From assembly GCF_004803635.1 (NCBI RefSeq), contig NZ_SSWX01000014.1, forward strand, positions 28,778 through 92,777: DNA of 64,000 nt, given 5' to 3'. Of the stretch, positions 49,149-58,499 are shown piece by piece. The position numbers and the translations under genes were made by a program. Within the stretch, counting starts at the first letter, position 1. Each line of letters starts with the position of its first letter. Under the pieces are notes generated by a model. It was not told where the DNA came from. It searched no databases and saw nothing but the letters and a program-made list of their open reading frames with translations. The DNA is from Lampropedia aestuarii. Its GTDB lineage: Bacteria; Pseudomonadota; Gammaproteobacteria; Burkholderiales; Burkholderiaceae_C.

Positions 49149-49841
49149 TTATCGTTCTTGCTGCAAGCCCAGCACCCGCATGGCCAAGCCGGTCAGCAAC
49201 TGCGCCAAATCCTCTGGTGGCAAACGGCCGTCGGGCCGGTACCAGGTGTATAAAAAACCGGGCAAGCTGCAAGCGGCCAATGCCGTGATTTTGGTGTCTT
49301 CAAACTGCAAATCGCCCTCGGCACGCGCCTGCTCCAGCAAAGGGCAGAGTTGGTCGTAAAAACGGTTGGCCACACGCTTGCTTGCCGCCAAATACTTGGC
49401 GCTATAGACCTGCGGCTCTTTGTAGGGAAAGAACGCACAGGGGTAGTGAGCGATCGTTGCGCGCACCAGATCCCCCAGCGCTTGCTGCACTTGCTCGGCG
49501 GCGCTGCGCCCATCATTTCCGACCCCATCCAGCACGCTAAAGCAAGCGACTGTAGGTGCCCAGGACAAGGTCTCAAACAGCTCCTGCTTGTCATGGAAGT
49601 AGTAGTACACAAACGGCTTGGTCGCGCCCAACACCTGGGCGATTTGCGCAATCGTCGTGTTCGCGTAGCCCTGTTGCGCAAACAAGGTGCTGGCCGCAGC
49701 CAGAATGCGCTCGCGCTGCACGTCAGTGGCGGCATTGGGCTTGCGCTGGCGCCCGGTGTCACGCGGCACGGCTTTGCGCTGCGGTTTTTTCAGGCGTGCA
49801 GCAGCGCTGGTTTGCGCAGAAGGAGCAGCAGCTTCTTGCAT
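49149..49841 (-). CDS. TetR/AcrR family transcriptional regulator
   Basis: Regulator of 230 residues: a Lys/Arg/Ala-rich N-terminal extension of about 35 residues, a helix-turn-helix (RERILAAASTLFAQQGYANTTIAQIAQVLGATKPFVYYYFHDKQEL), then an all-helical ligand domain. It is divergent from the CoA ligase gene, with a 12-bp perfect palindrome between them, so it probably represses the ligase-carboxylase operon until an acyl-CoA or acid ligand binds. Confidence 0.87.
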   Translation of the reverse strand: MQEAAAPSAQTSAAARLKKPQRKAVPRDTGRQRKPNAATDVQRERILAAASTLFAQQGYANTTIAQIAQVLGATKPFVYYYFHDKQELFETLSWAPTVACFSVLDGVGNDGRSAAEQVQQALGDLVRATIAHYPCAFFPYKEPQVYSAKYLAASKRVANRFYDQLCPLLEQARAEGDLQFEDTKITALAACSLPGFLYTWYRPDGRLPPEDLAQLLTGLAMRVLGLQQER

Positions 49842-49887
49842 AGCTAAAAACTCAAAAAAGTGGTGTAGTCAGGTGTCGCCGAAGTTA

Positions 49888-49899
49888 TACCCATGGGTA
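49888..49899. promoter_or_regulatory. Perfect palindrome, candidate TetR operator
   Basis: TACCCATGGGTA is a perfect 12-bp palindrome, centred in the 148-bp gap between the TetR gene and the divergent ligase gene. A TTGACA sequence follows at 49924-49929, though without a clear -10. Confidence 0.5.
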
Positions 49900-49989
49900 G
49901 GATTGTTCGGGCAAACTGAAACCTTGACAAGACGAGATATCCCCCAACAAGGCCCAAACCTGCTCAAAACAGACACCAAGGAGACAAGC

Positions 49990-51618
49990 GTGCCTAGCAA
50001 CCAGAACGTCCAAATCGCGCCCCAAATACCCTTGCAAGCACTGCACGAAGCACTGCGCAGCCATGCCCAAACCATGCCCGAGCGCACCGCGTGCATCTGG
50101 TATGGGCAGTCGATTTCATGGGCCGAGTTGGATCGTGCCAGCGATGCGTTTGCCGCCCATCTGCAGCAGCTGGGGGTTGGCAAAGGCGAGCCGGTGGTGC
50201 TGTTTCTCAATAACTGCCCGCAGTACCTGGTCGCGCACTTTGGCATCCAGAAAATAGGTGCGATCGTTTGCCCCAGTGGCCCACTGAACAAGGCCCATGA
50301 GCTGGGCTACCAAGTCAATGACCTCCAAGCCCGCGTCATGGTGGCGGCTGACAGCTTGTGGCCTGTCGTCGATGAGGTGCGCCCCAATTCCTCGCTGGAG
50401 CACGTGTTTGTCGTGCATTACGCCGACTGGCTGCCCGCCGAGCCCACACTGGACTTGCCAGCCGAATTGCAAGCCGCACGCCAGAGCCTGCGGCAAGTAC
50501 CAGCAGGCACAATCGATTTCTGGGCTTCGATGCGCACCACCGCCACACCAGCGCCGGTGCACTTGGATCTCAACGATGTGGCCTTGATGACCTACACCTC
50601 AGGCACAACCGGCCTGCCCAAAGGCGCGATGCTCAGCTACCGCAATGCCGCGTTTAAAACCCAGGCCTGTGCGAGCGCCAATGGGGTTGGCAAGCAGGAT
50701 GTGCTGCTGTCCATCGCGCCGCTCTACCACATCGCCGGCATGCTGATGGGCCTCAATATTCCGGTACTGACCGGTGCCACCAGCGTGCTGCTGCACCGAT
50801 TTGACCCGCGTGCGGCTCTGCAAGCGATTGCCCAATACAAGGTAACCTGGTGGTACAGCATCGCCCCCATGAATGTGATGTGCATGCAGCAAAGCGATAT
50901 CGCCCAGTTCGATCTCAGCAGCCTCAAGTCCAATCCGGTCACCAGTTTTGGCATTAGCTTCACCGAAGCTTTGGCCCAGCAATGGCAGACGTTTGCCACG
51001 CACTGCATTGCCCACGAAGCCGCGTACGGTCTGTCTGAGACCCATACCTGCGACACCTACATGCCAGCCGATCGGATTCGCTGGGGCTCGCAGGGTGTGG
51101 CGGTACCGGGCGTGGAAATTCGCATTCTCGATCCGGAGAGCGGCCAGGTCTTGCCCAGTCCCCAAGTCGGCGAGATCACGCTGCGCAGTGAAGGCAATTT
51201 CTGCGGCTACTGGAACAAACCCGAGGCCACGGCTGCGACCTTGCGGGATGGCTGGGTGCATACCGGCGACATGGGCTCGATCGACGAGGACGGTTACCTG
51301 CACTTCATTGGCCGCTTCAAGGAAATGATCAAAGTCTCGGGCTACAGCGTATTTCCTGAAGAAGTCGAGACCATTTTGATCAAGCACCCCGCCGTGGCCC
51401 AAGCCGCTGTGATTGCCCAGCCAGACATGGACAAAGGCGAGGTCGTCAAAGCCTTTATCGTGCGCAAGCCGGGGGCGTCTGCGAGCGAGCAAGAGATCAT
51501 TGACTGGTCCCGCGAGAACATGGCGGCTTACAAAGTACCGCGCGTGCTGCGCTTTATCGACGCCCTGCCCACCACCGGCGCAGGCAAGGTGCTGCGCCGT
51601 TTGCTGCGTGACTTGTAA
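49990..51618 (+). CDS. AMP-dependent acyl-CoA synthetase/ligase
   Basis: Acyl-adenylate-forming ligase of 542 residues. Motifs: YTSGTTGLPKGAMLSY, AAYGLSETHTCDTY, HTGDMGSIDEDGYLHFIGRFKEMIK and C-terminal TTGAGKVLRR with the catalytic lysine. GTG 49990 was chosen because AAGGAGA lies five bases upstream; the frame is open further upstream but the added residues are unlike the family. It is 35 bp before a fused acyl-CoA carboxylase gene, so the two likely activate and then carboxylate the same acid. Substrate unknown. Confidence 0.87.
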   Translation: MPSNQNVQIAPQIPLQALHEALRSHAQTMPERTACIWYGQSISWAELDRASDAFAAHLQQLGVGKGEPVVLFLNNCPQYLVAHFGIQKIGAIVCPSGPLNKAHELGYQVNDLQARVMVAADSLWPVVDEVRPNSSLEHVFVVHYADWLPAEPTLDLPAELQAARQSLRQVPAGTIDFWASMRTTATPAPVHLDLNDVALMTYTSGTTGLPKGAMLSYRNAAFKTQACASANGVGKQDVLLSIAPLYHIAGMLMGLNIPVLTGATSVLLHRFDPRAALQAIAQYKVTWWYSIAPMNVMCMQQSDIAQFDLSSLKSNPVTSFGISFTEALAQQWQTFATHCIAHEAAYGLSETHTCDTYMPADRIRWGSQGVAVPGVEIRILDPESGQVLPSPQVGEITLRSEGNFCGYWNKPEATAATLRDGWVHTGDMGSIDEDGYLHFIGRFKEMIKVSGYSVFPEEVETILIKHPAVAQAAVIAQPDMDKGEVVKAFIVRKPGASASEQEIIDWSRENMAAYKVPRVLRFIDALPTTGAGKVLRRLLRDL

Positions 51619-51653
51619 TGCTGCCCTGCCACCTCTTGATTAGCTGAGCGAAC

Positions 51654-54600
51654 ATGATGAAAAAAATACTGATTGCCAACCGCGGCGAAATTGCCGTGCG
51701 CTTGATTCGTGGCCTGCAAGACCTGGGCGTGCACTGCGTGGCCGTGTATGCGCAAGACGACCAACAGGCACTGCATGTGCATTTGGCCGACCAGGCCATG
51801 GCACTGCCCCAGCAAGGCCCTGCTGCGTATTTGAATGCCGCGGCCATGCTGGCGATTGCACATGAAACCGGCTGCGACGGCATCCACCCAGGCTATGGCT
51901 TTTTGAGCGAACGCGCCGATTTCGCCCAGGCCTGCCACGACGCGGGACTGGTGTTCATTGGCCCGACCGTGGCCCAGTTGCAGTTGTTTGGCGACAAGGC
52001 GCGCGCGCGCGGCCTGGCCGAACAATGCCAGGTGCCGGTCATGCCAGGCACCGACCATGCAGTGAGCCTGGAGCAAGCGCGGGCCTTTTTTGAAGCCCAG
52101 GCACAGGATGGCGGCGGCATCATGCTCAAAGCCTTGGGCGGCGGTGGCGGCCGAGGCATGCGTGCTGTCACGAGTTTGGCTGATCTGGACGCGGCCTATG
52201 CGCGCTGCCAGTCCGAAGCGGAAAAAGCCTTTGGCAGCGCCGGCGTGTATGTCGAGCGTTTAATGCCCAATGCCCGCCACATTGAAATCCAAATCATTGG
52301 CGACGGCCAGCACGTCGCCAGCCTGGGCGAGCGCGAGTGCAGCCTGCAGCGGCAATTCCAAAAACTGGTGGAAATCGCCCCCAGCCCCTCACTGACACCG
52401 GCCCTGCGCCAGACGATCACGCAAGCGGCCTTGCGCATGGCCAAAGAAGTGTCTTACCAGGGGCTTGGCACGTTTGAGTTTTTGGTCGATTTGCAATCAC
52501 AGCAGTTGCCTTTCGTCTTCATAGAAGCCAACCCGCGCCTGCAGGTTGAGCACACCGTGACGGAGGCCGTCACTGGCCTGGATTTGGTGGCACTGCAACT
52601 GGGCATTGCCAATGGGCAAAGCCTGGCCAGTTTAGGCCTCCGGGCCGATGCGACAGCACCTGCCGAAGGCTTTGCTGTTCAGTGGCGCATCAATGCCGAA
52701 ACGCTCAACGCCCAGGGCCATGCGATGCCCAGCAGTGGCACACTGCACGTGTTTGCACCGCCCAGCGGCCCGCACACGCGCATCGACACGCACGGCTACA
52801 CCGGTCTTGCGCCATCACCGCATTACGACAGCCTGCTGGCCAAACTGATCGTGCACAGCCCCAGCGCCGATTTCGACTCGGTGCTGCGCCGCTCGCTGCG
52901 CGCGCTGGCCGAGTTTCAAATCCAGGGCTTGGCCACCAATCTGCCGCTGCTGCGCGCCATAGCCATGCAACCTGCTTTTGCCAAACAGCAAGTGCATACG
53001 CGCTGGATTGAGCAAGAACTGCCTGCCCTGCTGGCAACCAGCCAAGCCCTGCCCGCCTCGCGCTGGCAGCAGCACTCTGCCAGCCATGCCTCTGCCCAAG
53101 CGCTTGGCCAACCTGCGCAAGAAGAGCCTGTTGAGGCCGGCCTGCTGGCCGTGCGCGCCCCCATGGCCGCGCGCCTGGCGCAGCAACACGTGCAAGAGGG
53201 CGATGTGGTGGCCGAAGGCGCCCCCTTGTATGTTTTGGAAGCCATGAAAATGGAGCACCTCTTGCTGGCCCCGCAGGCCGGGCGGGTGCAGCGCATTCTG
53301 GCGGAAGAAGGCTGCTATCTGGCCGATGGCCAGCTGCTGCTGCTGCTGGAGCCAGTCGATGCCAGCAGCGTGGTCGCACACCAGGAAGCGGTACCGGACC
53401 CAGAGCACATCCGCGCCGATTTGCAGCGCGTGATCGACCGGCATGCGTTCACACTGGATGCCAACCGCAGCGCCGCCGTTGACAAACGCCACGCCCAAGG
53501 CGGGCGCACAGCCCGCGAAAACATCGCCGACCTGTGCGATTTAGATAGCGCACCGGAGCACTTCATTGAATACGGCCAACTGGCGATTGCCGCGCAAACA
53601 CGCCGCCGCAGTCTGGACGACTTGATTGCCAACACCCCAGCCGACGGCATGGTCACTGGCATTGGTTGCGTCAATGCCAAGGACTTTGGAGCTGAGCGCT
53701 CGCGCTGCGCGATCATGGCGTATGACTATACCGTGCTGGCCGGCACACAGGGCATGCGCAACCACCAAAAAACCGACCGTTTGTTAGCCCTTGCACACCA
53801 GCTGAAATTGCCCGTCGTGCTGTTTGCCGAAGGCGGTGGCGGGCGCCCAGGCGATACCGACATGCCCATTGTGGCAGGCCTGAACAACCACACCTTCAGC
53901 CAATACGCGGCGCTGTCTGGCAAGGTGCCAGTGGTTGGCATTGCGCACGGGCGCTGTTTTGCGGGCAACGCCGCCCTGCTGGGCTGCAGCGACGTCATCA
54001 TCGCCACCAAGAGCAGCAACATAGGCATGAGCGGCCCGGCAATGATTGAAGGCGGTGGCCTGGGCCGTTTTGCGCCAGAAGAGATTGGCCCCAGCGGCGT
54101 GCAATCGGCCAATGGCGTGATTGACATACTGGTGGACGACGAAGCCCAGGCAGTCGCCGCAGCAAAACAATACCTGTCGTACTTTCAAGGCGACTTGGCC
54201 ACCGCCACCAGCTGCGACCAAGGCAAGCTGCGCCACATGATTCCAGAAAACCGCCTGCGCGCCTACGAGGTGCGTGATGTGGTGCAAGGCCTGGTCGACC
54301 ACGGCTCGATGCTGGAATTGCGCCGTGGCTTTGGCGCCGGCATGGTCACCGCCCTGGCCCGCATTGAAGGCAAGGCCGTGGGCATCTTGGCCAACAACCC
54401 CAAACATTTGGGCGGTGCCATCGATGTCGAAGCGGCCGACAAGGCGGCGCGCTTCATGCAGTTGTGCAATGCGCATGGCCTGCCCATTGTGGCGCTGTGC
54501 GACACGCCCGGCTTCATGGTCGGCCCCGATGTCGAAGCCCAGGCCCAGGTGCGCCATGTCAGCCGCATGTTCATGATCGCAGCCCACCTGACCGTGCCCT

Positions 54601-54968
54601 ATTTCACCGTGGTGCTGCGCAAAGGCTACGGACTGGGCGCACAAGCCATGGCCGCGGGCGGCTTTGACGCGCCGATATTCACCGTCGCCTGGCCGACCGG
54701 CGAATTTGGTGCAATGGGCCTGGAAGGCGCTGTCAAACTGGGCTTTCGCAAAGAGCTCGAAGCCACGCCTGAAGGCCCTGAGCGCGAAGCCCTGTTCCAG
54801 CAACTGGTTGCGCGCCAGTACGCCAATGGCGAAGCCATGAACATGGCCCAAACCCTGGAGATCGACGCAGTGATCGACCCTGCCGCCACCCGCAACTGGC
54901 TGCTGCAAGGTCTGCAATCGGCACATGCGGCGCGGCAAGCGCCTAGCCCGTTTGTCGATACGTGGTAG
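51654..54968 (+). CDS. Single-chain acyl-CoA carboxylase (biotin carboxylase, BCCP and carboxyltransferase fused)
   Basis: Biotin-dependent carboxylase of 1104 residues in one chain. Residues 1-450 form the biotin carboxylase (ILIANRGEIAVRLIRG, ATP-grasp loop KALGGGGGRGMR, EANPRLQVEHTVTE). About 495-565 is the biotinyl domain with Lys532 in EAMKMEH. About 575-1104 is a carboxyltransferase with beta and alpha halves (GGGGRPGDTD, GRCFAGNAALLGCSD, CDTPGFMVG, RKGYGLGAQAMAAGGFD). This architecture matches the long-chain acyl-CoA carboxylases described as single-chain hexamers. It stands behind a CoA ligase gene and a TetR regulator. The exact acyl-CoA cannot be told. Confidence 0.9.
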   Translation: MMKKILIANRGEIAVRLIRGLQDLGVHCVAVYAQDDQQALHVHLADQAMALPQQGPAAYLNAAAMLAIAHETGCDGIHPGYGFLSERADFAQACHDAGLVFIGPTVAQLQLFGDKARARGLAEQCQVPVMPGTDHAVSLEQARAFFEAQAQDGGGIMLKALGGGGGRGMRAVTSLADLDAAYARCQSEAEKAFGSAGVYVERLMPNARHIEIQIIGDGQHVASLGERECSLQRQFQKLVEIAPSPSLTPALRQTITQAALRMAKEVSYQGLGTFEFLVDLQSQQLPFVFIEANPRLQVEHTVTEAVTGLDLVALQLGIANGQSLASLGLRADATAPAEGFAVQWRINAETLNAQGHAMPSSGTLHVFAPPSGPHTRIDTHGYTGLAPSPHYDSLLAKLIVHSPSADFDSVLRRSLRALAEFQIQGLATNLPLLRAIAMQPAFAKQQVHTRWIEQELPALLATSQALPASRWQQHSASHASAQALGQPAQEEPVEAGLLAVRAPMAARLAQQHVQEGDVVAEGAPLYVLEAMKMEHLLLAPQAGRVQRILAEEGCYLADGQLLLLLEPVDASSVVAHQEAVPDPEHIRADLQRVIDRHAFTLDANRSAAVDKRHAQGGRTARENIADLCDLDSAPEHFIEYGQLAIAAQTRRRSLDDLIANTPADGMVTGIGCVNAKDFGAERSRCAIMAYDYTVLAGTQGMRNHQKTDRLLALAHQLKLPVVLFAEGGGGRPGDTDMPIVAGLNNHTFSQYAALSGKVPVVGIAHGRCFAGNAALLGCSDVIIATKSSNIGMSGPAMIEGGGLGRFAPEEIGPSGVQSANGVIDILVDDEAQAVAAAKQYLSYFQGDLATATSCDQGKLRHMIPENRLRAYEVRDVVQGLVDHGSMLELRRGFGAGMVTALARIEGKAVGILANNPKHLGGAIDVEAADKAARFMQLCNAHGLPIVALCDTPGFMVGPDVEAQAQVRHVSRMFMIAAHLTVPYFTVVLRKGYGLGAQAMAAGGFDAPIFTVAWPTGEFGAMGLEGAVKLGFRKELEATPEGPEREALFQQLVARQYANGEAMNMAQTLEIDAVIDPAATRNWLLQGLQSAHAARQAPSPFVDTW

Positions 54969-55092
54969 AGCACCATGCCGCCACATGCAGGCCACGCCAA
55001 AGCTCCCGCATGGCCCATAAGGCGACTCAGGAAAATTCAGGCATTCATGCCAATCTGCGCTATGGTATGCGGAGAAAAAACAAGGACGCCCC

Positions 55093-56727
55093 ATGAATTT
55101 CTCCCTGCTAAGCCGCTACGCCTTTCTGGCCGCCTGCATCATCGCCACCCTTGCCAGCCTGCCTTTTTTAAGCACCTACGCCATCTGGCCACTCACACTG
55201 ATTGCGGGCTTGCTGAGCTTGCTGGGCCTCTATGATGTGCTGCAAAACGGGCACGCGGTGCGCCGCAACTACCCAATCCTGGGGCGTATCCGCTATTTGG
55301 TCGAAGGCATCCGTCCTGAGATTCGCCAATACCTGCTCGAATCCGACAGCGACGCCCTGCCATTCTCGCGCGCCCAGCGCTCACTGGTCTATGCACGGGC
55401 CAAAAATGAATCATCCGAAAAAGCCTTTGGCACCTTGACTGATGTGTACCAACCGGGCTTTGAATTCATCAGCCACTCCATGCGCCCAGCGCCTTTGAGC
55501 GACCCCGACAGCTTTCGCATTGGCATTGGTGGGCCACAGTGCAAACAGCCCTATTCCGCCTCGATCTTCAATATCTCGGCGATGAGTTTTGGCGCGCTGA
55601 GCGCCAATGCGATTCGGGCCCTGAACCAAGGCGCCAAACGCGGCCATTTTGCCCATGACACGGGTGAAGGCAGCATCAGCCCCTACCACCGCGAGCACGG
55701 TGGTGATTTGATTTGGGAGCTGGGCAGTGGTTACTTCGGCTGCCGCACCGAAGACGGCCGCTTTGACCCGCAACGCTTTGCCGAGCAAGCCCAGTCGCCA
55801 CAGGTGCGCATGATCGAAATCAAACTCAGCCAAGGCGCCAAACCCGGCCACGGTGGCATCTTGCCCAAACACAAAGTCACGTTGGAGATTGCCAATACCC
55901 GTGGCGTGCCCATGGGCCAGGACTGTATCTCACCATCCAGCCACAGCGCCTTCACAACACCGATTGAGCTGATGCAATTCATTGCCCAATTGCGCGAACT
56001 CTCGGGCGGCAAACCCGTGGGCTTTAAGCTGTGCCTGGGCCATCCGTGGGAATTCATGGGCATTGCCAAAGCCATGCTGGAGACCGGCATCCTGCCGGAC
56101 TTTATCGTCGTCGACGGCAAGGAAGGCGGCACTGGTGCGGCACCACTGGAATTCACCGACCACATGGGCGTGCCCATGCGAGAAGGCCTTTTGTTTGTGC
56201 ACAACACGCTGGTTGGCCTGAATCTGCGTGACAAGATACGCATCGGTGCCAGCGGCAAAATCATCAGCGCGTTTGACATTGCCAGCGTCCTGGCCATCGG
56301 TGCCGACTGGTGCAACTCCGCACGCGGCTTCATGTTTGCCGTGGGCTGCATTCAATCGCAAAGCTGCCACACCAACAAATGCCCAACTGGCGTGGCCACA
56401 CAAGATCCGTTGCGCCAGCGCGCCCTAGTCGTGCCCGACAAGGCCGATCGGGTCTACCACTTTCACCGCAACACCCTCAAAGCCCTGGCAGAAATGCTGG
56501 CTGCGGCAGGCCTCACCCATCCTTCGCAACTACAGGCCAGGCATGTGGTGCGCCGTGTGTCTGGGGCCGAGATCATGCTGTTCTCACAATTGCATGTATT
56601 TCTCAAACCCGGCGAGCTGCTCAGCGGTGAAATCGAAGGCGAGTTTTACTCCCGCATGTGGGCGATGGCACGCGCCGATAGCTTTGAGCCCAATGGCGAA
56701 GAAACTGGCAATGAGTGCTATGCGTAA
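55093..56727 (+). CDS. FMN-binding glutamate synthase family protein, membrane-anchored
   Basis: Protein of 544 residues. Two hydrophobic segments (about 8-25 and 28-48) anchor it, followed by a GltB-like FMN barrel (SAMSFGALSANAIRALNQGAKRG, DTGEGSISPYH, IEIKLSQGAKPGHGG, VVDGKEGGTGAAP). Cysteines in CIQSQSCHTNKCPTG match the 3Fe-4S motif of glutamate synthase. The glutaminase domain of true glutamate synthase is missing, so the reaction is unknown. AAGGACG precedes the start. The TAA stop coincides with the first bases of a repeat terminus. Confidence 0.85.
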   Translation: MNFSLLSRYAFLAACIIATLASLPFLSTYAIWPLTLIAGLLSLLGLYDVLQNGHAVRRNYPILGRIRYLVEGIRPEIRQYLLESDSDALPFSRAQRSLVYARAKNESSEKAFGTLTDVYQPGFEFISHSMRPAPLSDPDSFRIGIGGPQCKQPYSASIFNISAMSFGALSANAIRALNQGAKRGHFAHDTGEGSISPYHREHGGDLIWELGSGYFGCRTEDGRFDPQRFAEQAQSPQVRMIEIKLSQGAKPGHGGILPKHKVTLEIANTRGVPMGQDCISPSSHSAFTTPIELMQFIAQLRELSGGKPVGFKLCLGHPWEFMGIAKAMLETGILPDFIVVDGKEGGTGAAPLEFTDHMGVPMREGLLFVHNTLVGLNLRDKIRIGASGKIISAFDIASVLAIGADWCNSARGFMFAVGCIQSQSCHTNKCPTGVATQDPLRQRALVVPDKADRVYHFHRNTLKALAEMLAAAGLTHPSQLQARHVVRRVSGAEIMLFSQLHVFLKPGELLSGEIEGEFYSRMWAMARADSFEPNGEETGNECYA

Positions 56728-56739
56728 GAGCCTGTTCAG
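56725..56739 (+). repeat. Inverted-repeat element terminus, copy H
   Basis: TAAGAGCCTGTTCAG, a single terminus of the interspersed element, overlapping the stop codon of the glutamate-synthase-like gene. No partner end is seen nearby. Confidence 0.4.
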
Positions 56740-56872
56740 CCCACCACAGGCAAGCTAATGCCCATGGCGGTACCAAGTCACACACGGGCCGCCTTGCATA
56801 GCATGCGGCAAACAAGGGCATTGGCTTATCTCAGAACAACCGTGGGCCTGCACAGCCCAGTCGCTGCAACAC

Positions 56873-57973
56873 TCACACTGCGCCCTGCGCATTGACATAC
56901 AACGCATACAGCGAATGGCTGGAAGCCATATACAACCGATTGCGTTTCGGCCCGCCAAAGGCCACATTGGCACAGCGCTCCGGCAAACGAATAAAACCAA
57001 TCGCCTGGCCTTCGGGGTTGAAGATTTTTACACCGTCAAACTCCTCAGGGCTGCCATTGAGCGGGTAGGCTTGCATGTTGCCGCCGATGTCCTCTTTTTG
57101 TGTGCCAATGGATGCGTTGTGGCCCCAACCACACCAGAGATTGCCGTACTGGTCTACGCGAAAGCCATCTGGCGCTGCGCCCTCACCAGCATCAATGAAT
57201 TTGGTTTTATTAGCCACACTCTGGCCATTCTCGACCACATCAAAACGCCAAATACTGTTGTGGGGGTTGTCGTGCGACTCCACCACATAGAGCTTGTCTT
57301 CTTGCGGCGAAAATGCCAAGCCATTGGGATTGACGATGTCGGTAATCACTGCCGTGATCTCGCCCTGCGGATCAATGCGGTAGACATTCGTGGTCTCTTG
57401 CTCCGGACTGGCGCTGCGCCCTTCCCACTCGCCACTGATGCCAAACACCGGGTCGGTGAACCAGATACTGCCATCAGAGCGCACCACTACATCGTTGGGT
57501 GAGTTCAAACGCTTGCCATTGAAAGCGTCGGCCAAAACGGTTGTGCTGCCATCCTCCTCTGTGCGCACAACACGGCGGGTCAAATGCTCGCAAGTGATCA
57601 GCCGGCCTTGCTGATCCACCGTGTTGCCATTGCTGTAATTGGCATTGTCTTTATAGACCTGGAACTCGCCACTGCGCTCGTCATACGCCATCAGGCGATT
57701 ATTGGGAATGTCACTGAGCACCAGTTTTTGAGTGCTGGGCAAATACACCGGGCCTTCTGCCCAGCGCATCCCCGTCCCCAGCTGCTCGAGCGTGCTGTTG
57801 AAAAGGCGCAGTTTTTCAAAGCTGGGATCGAGCACGTATACCGCAGGATCTGGATAGCGTTGGTTCGGGGTGAATGAAAAGCTCTGGGCCAGTGCTTGGA
57901 CCCCACTGATACTCGCAAGGCCAAGACCTGCAGCTTGAAGCAGACGACGACGATTGAATTCAACACGCACCAC
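56873..57973 (-). CDS. SMP-30/gluconolactonase family protein with Tat-type signal
   Basis: Exported six-bladed propeller of 366 residues. The N-terminus NRRRLLQAAGLGLAS carries a twin-arginine signal, implying export of a folded, probably metal-bound enzyme. The SMP-30 metal site is visible: Glu in RWAEGPVY, Asn in NSPNDVVVRSDGSIWFTDP, Asn in VNPNGLAFSP and Asp in APDGFRVD. Start GTG 57973 has AGGAGT close upstream. Family members hydrolyse sugar lactones; the substrate is unknown. Confidence 0.87.
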   Translation of the reverse strand: MVRVEFNRRRLLQAAGLGLASISGVQALAQSFSFTPNQRYPDPAVYVLDPSFEKLRLFNSTLEQLGTGMRWAEGPVYLPSTQKLVLSDIPNNRLMAYDERSGEFQVYKDNANYSNGNTVDQQGRLITCEHLTRRVVRTEEDGSTTVLADAFNGKRLNSPNDVVVRSDGSIWFTDPVFGISGEWEGRSASPEQETTNVYRIDPQGEITAVITDIVNPNGLAFSPQEDKLYVVESHDNPHNSIWRFDVVENGQSVANKTKFIDAGEGAAPDGFRVDQYGNLWCGWGHNASIGTQKEDIGGNMQAYPLNGSPEEFDGVKIFNPEGQAIGFIRLPERCANVAFGGPKRNRLYMASSHSLYALYVNAQGAV

Positions 57974-58321
57974 AGCGACTCCTATCTATAAAGTAAACAA
58001 ATAAAACAATCAAGTCAAAAACAGGCAGCACAAAGAAGTGACAGGCACACCCCCCATTAGTTGCCCTGCATTTGTTATCTTTTCTTAATCTCTGGCGTCG
58101 GCATTGATGCGGGCTGTAGCAACGGTCGCTCAAGCTGCCCGCACAAACTGGGCGATAGCGCTCACACATAGGCAAGAACATCCAGGATGAGGCCGCAGTG
58201 CGCTGCCCAATCGCTGGCCTCAGCTTGACACTGATTGGGGACTGGCGCTACCAGACCACCTGGCTTACCCTCAATGCAGGGTCTAATGGCCGTTGCTGCG
58301 CCTACCAGGGCCACAGAGCCC
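57974..58321. other. Intergenic region upstream of the SMP-30 gene
   Basis: No open frame, terminator or known RNA seen in these ~350 bp; the region ends at repeat copy C. It must hold the SMP-30 promoter. Confidence 0.4.
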
Positions 58322-58499
58322 TAAGTGCCTGTTCACAATCTCCGCACAGCCGCGCAAGGCACAAAAAAAGAGGCAGTGCGGCGTTACCCGTTGCGCGCAT
58401 ACAGACGTATACGCTGCAACAGACAGCTTGCACTGCCTCTTTTCTGTACCCTGTTCGACTGTAAAAATTACAAACAGGTGCTTAGAAACAGGTTCTTAG
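58322..58499 (+). repeat. Inverted-repeat element, copy C (core inverted)
   Basis: Left end TAAGTGCCTGTTCACAATCTC and right end complementary to CTAAGCACCTGTTTGTAAT, with a second terminus (complement of TAAGAACCTGTTT) directly beyond it. A perfect 10-bp stem GAGGCAGTGC/GCACTGCCTC brackets the centre. The centre (GCGTTACCCGTTGC, ATACAGACGTAT, GCTGCAACAG) matches the reverse complement of the centre of copy A. The outermost terminus supplies the stop codon of the porin gene. Confidence 0.72.
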
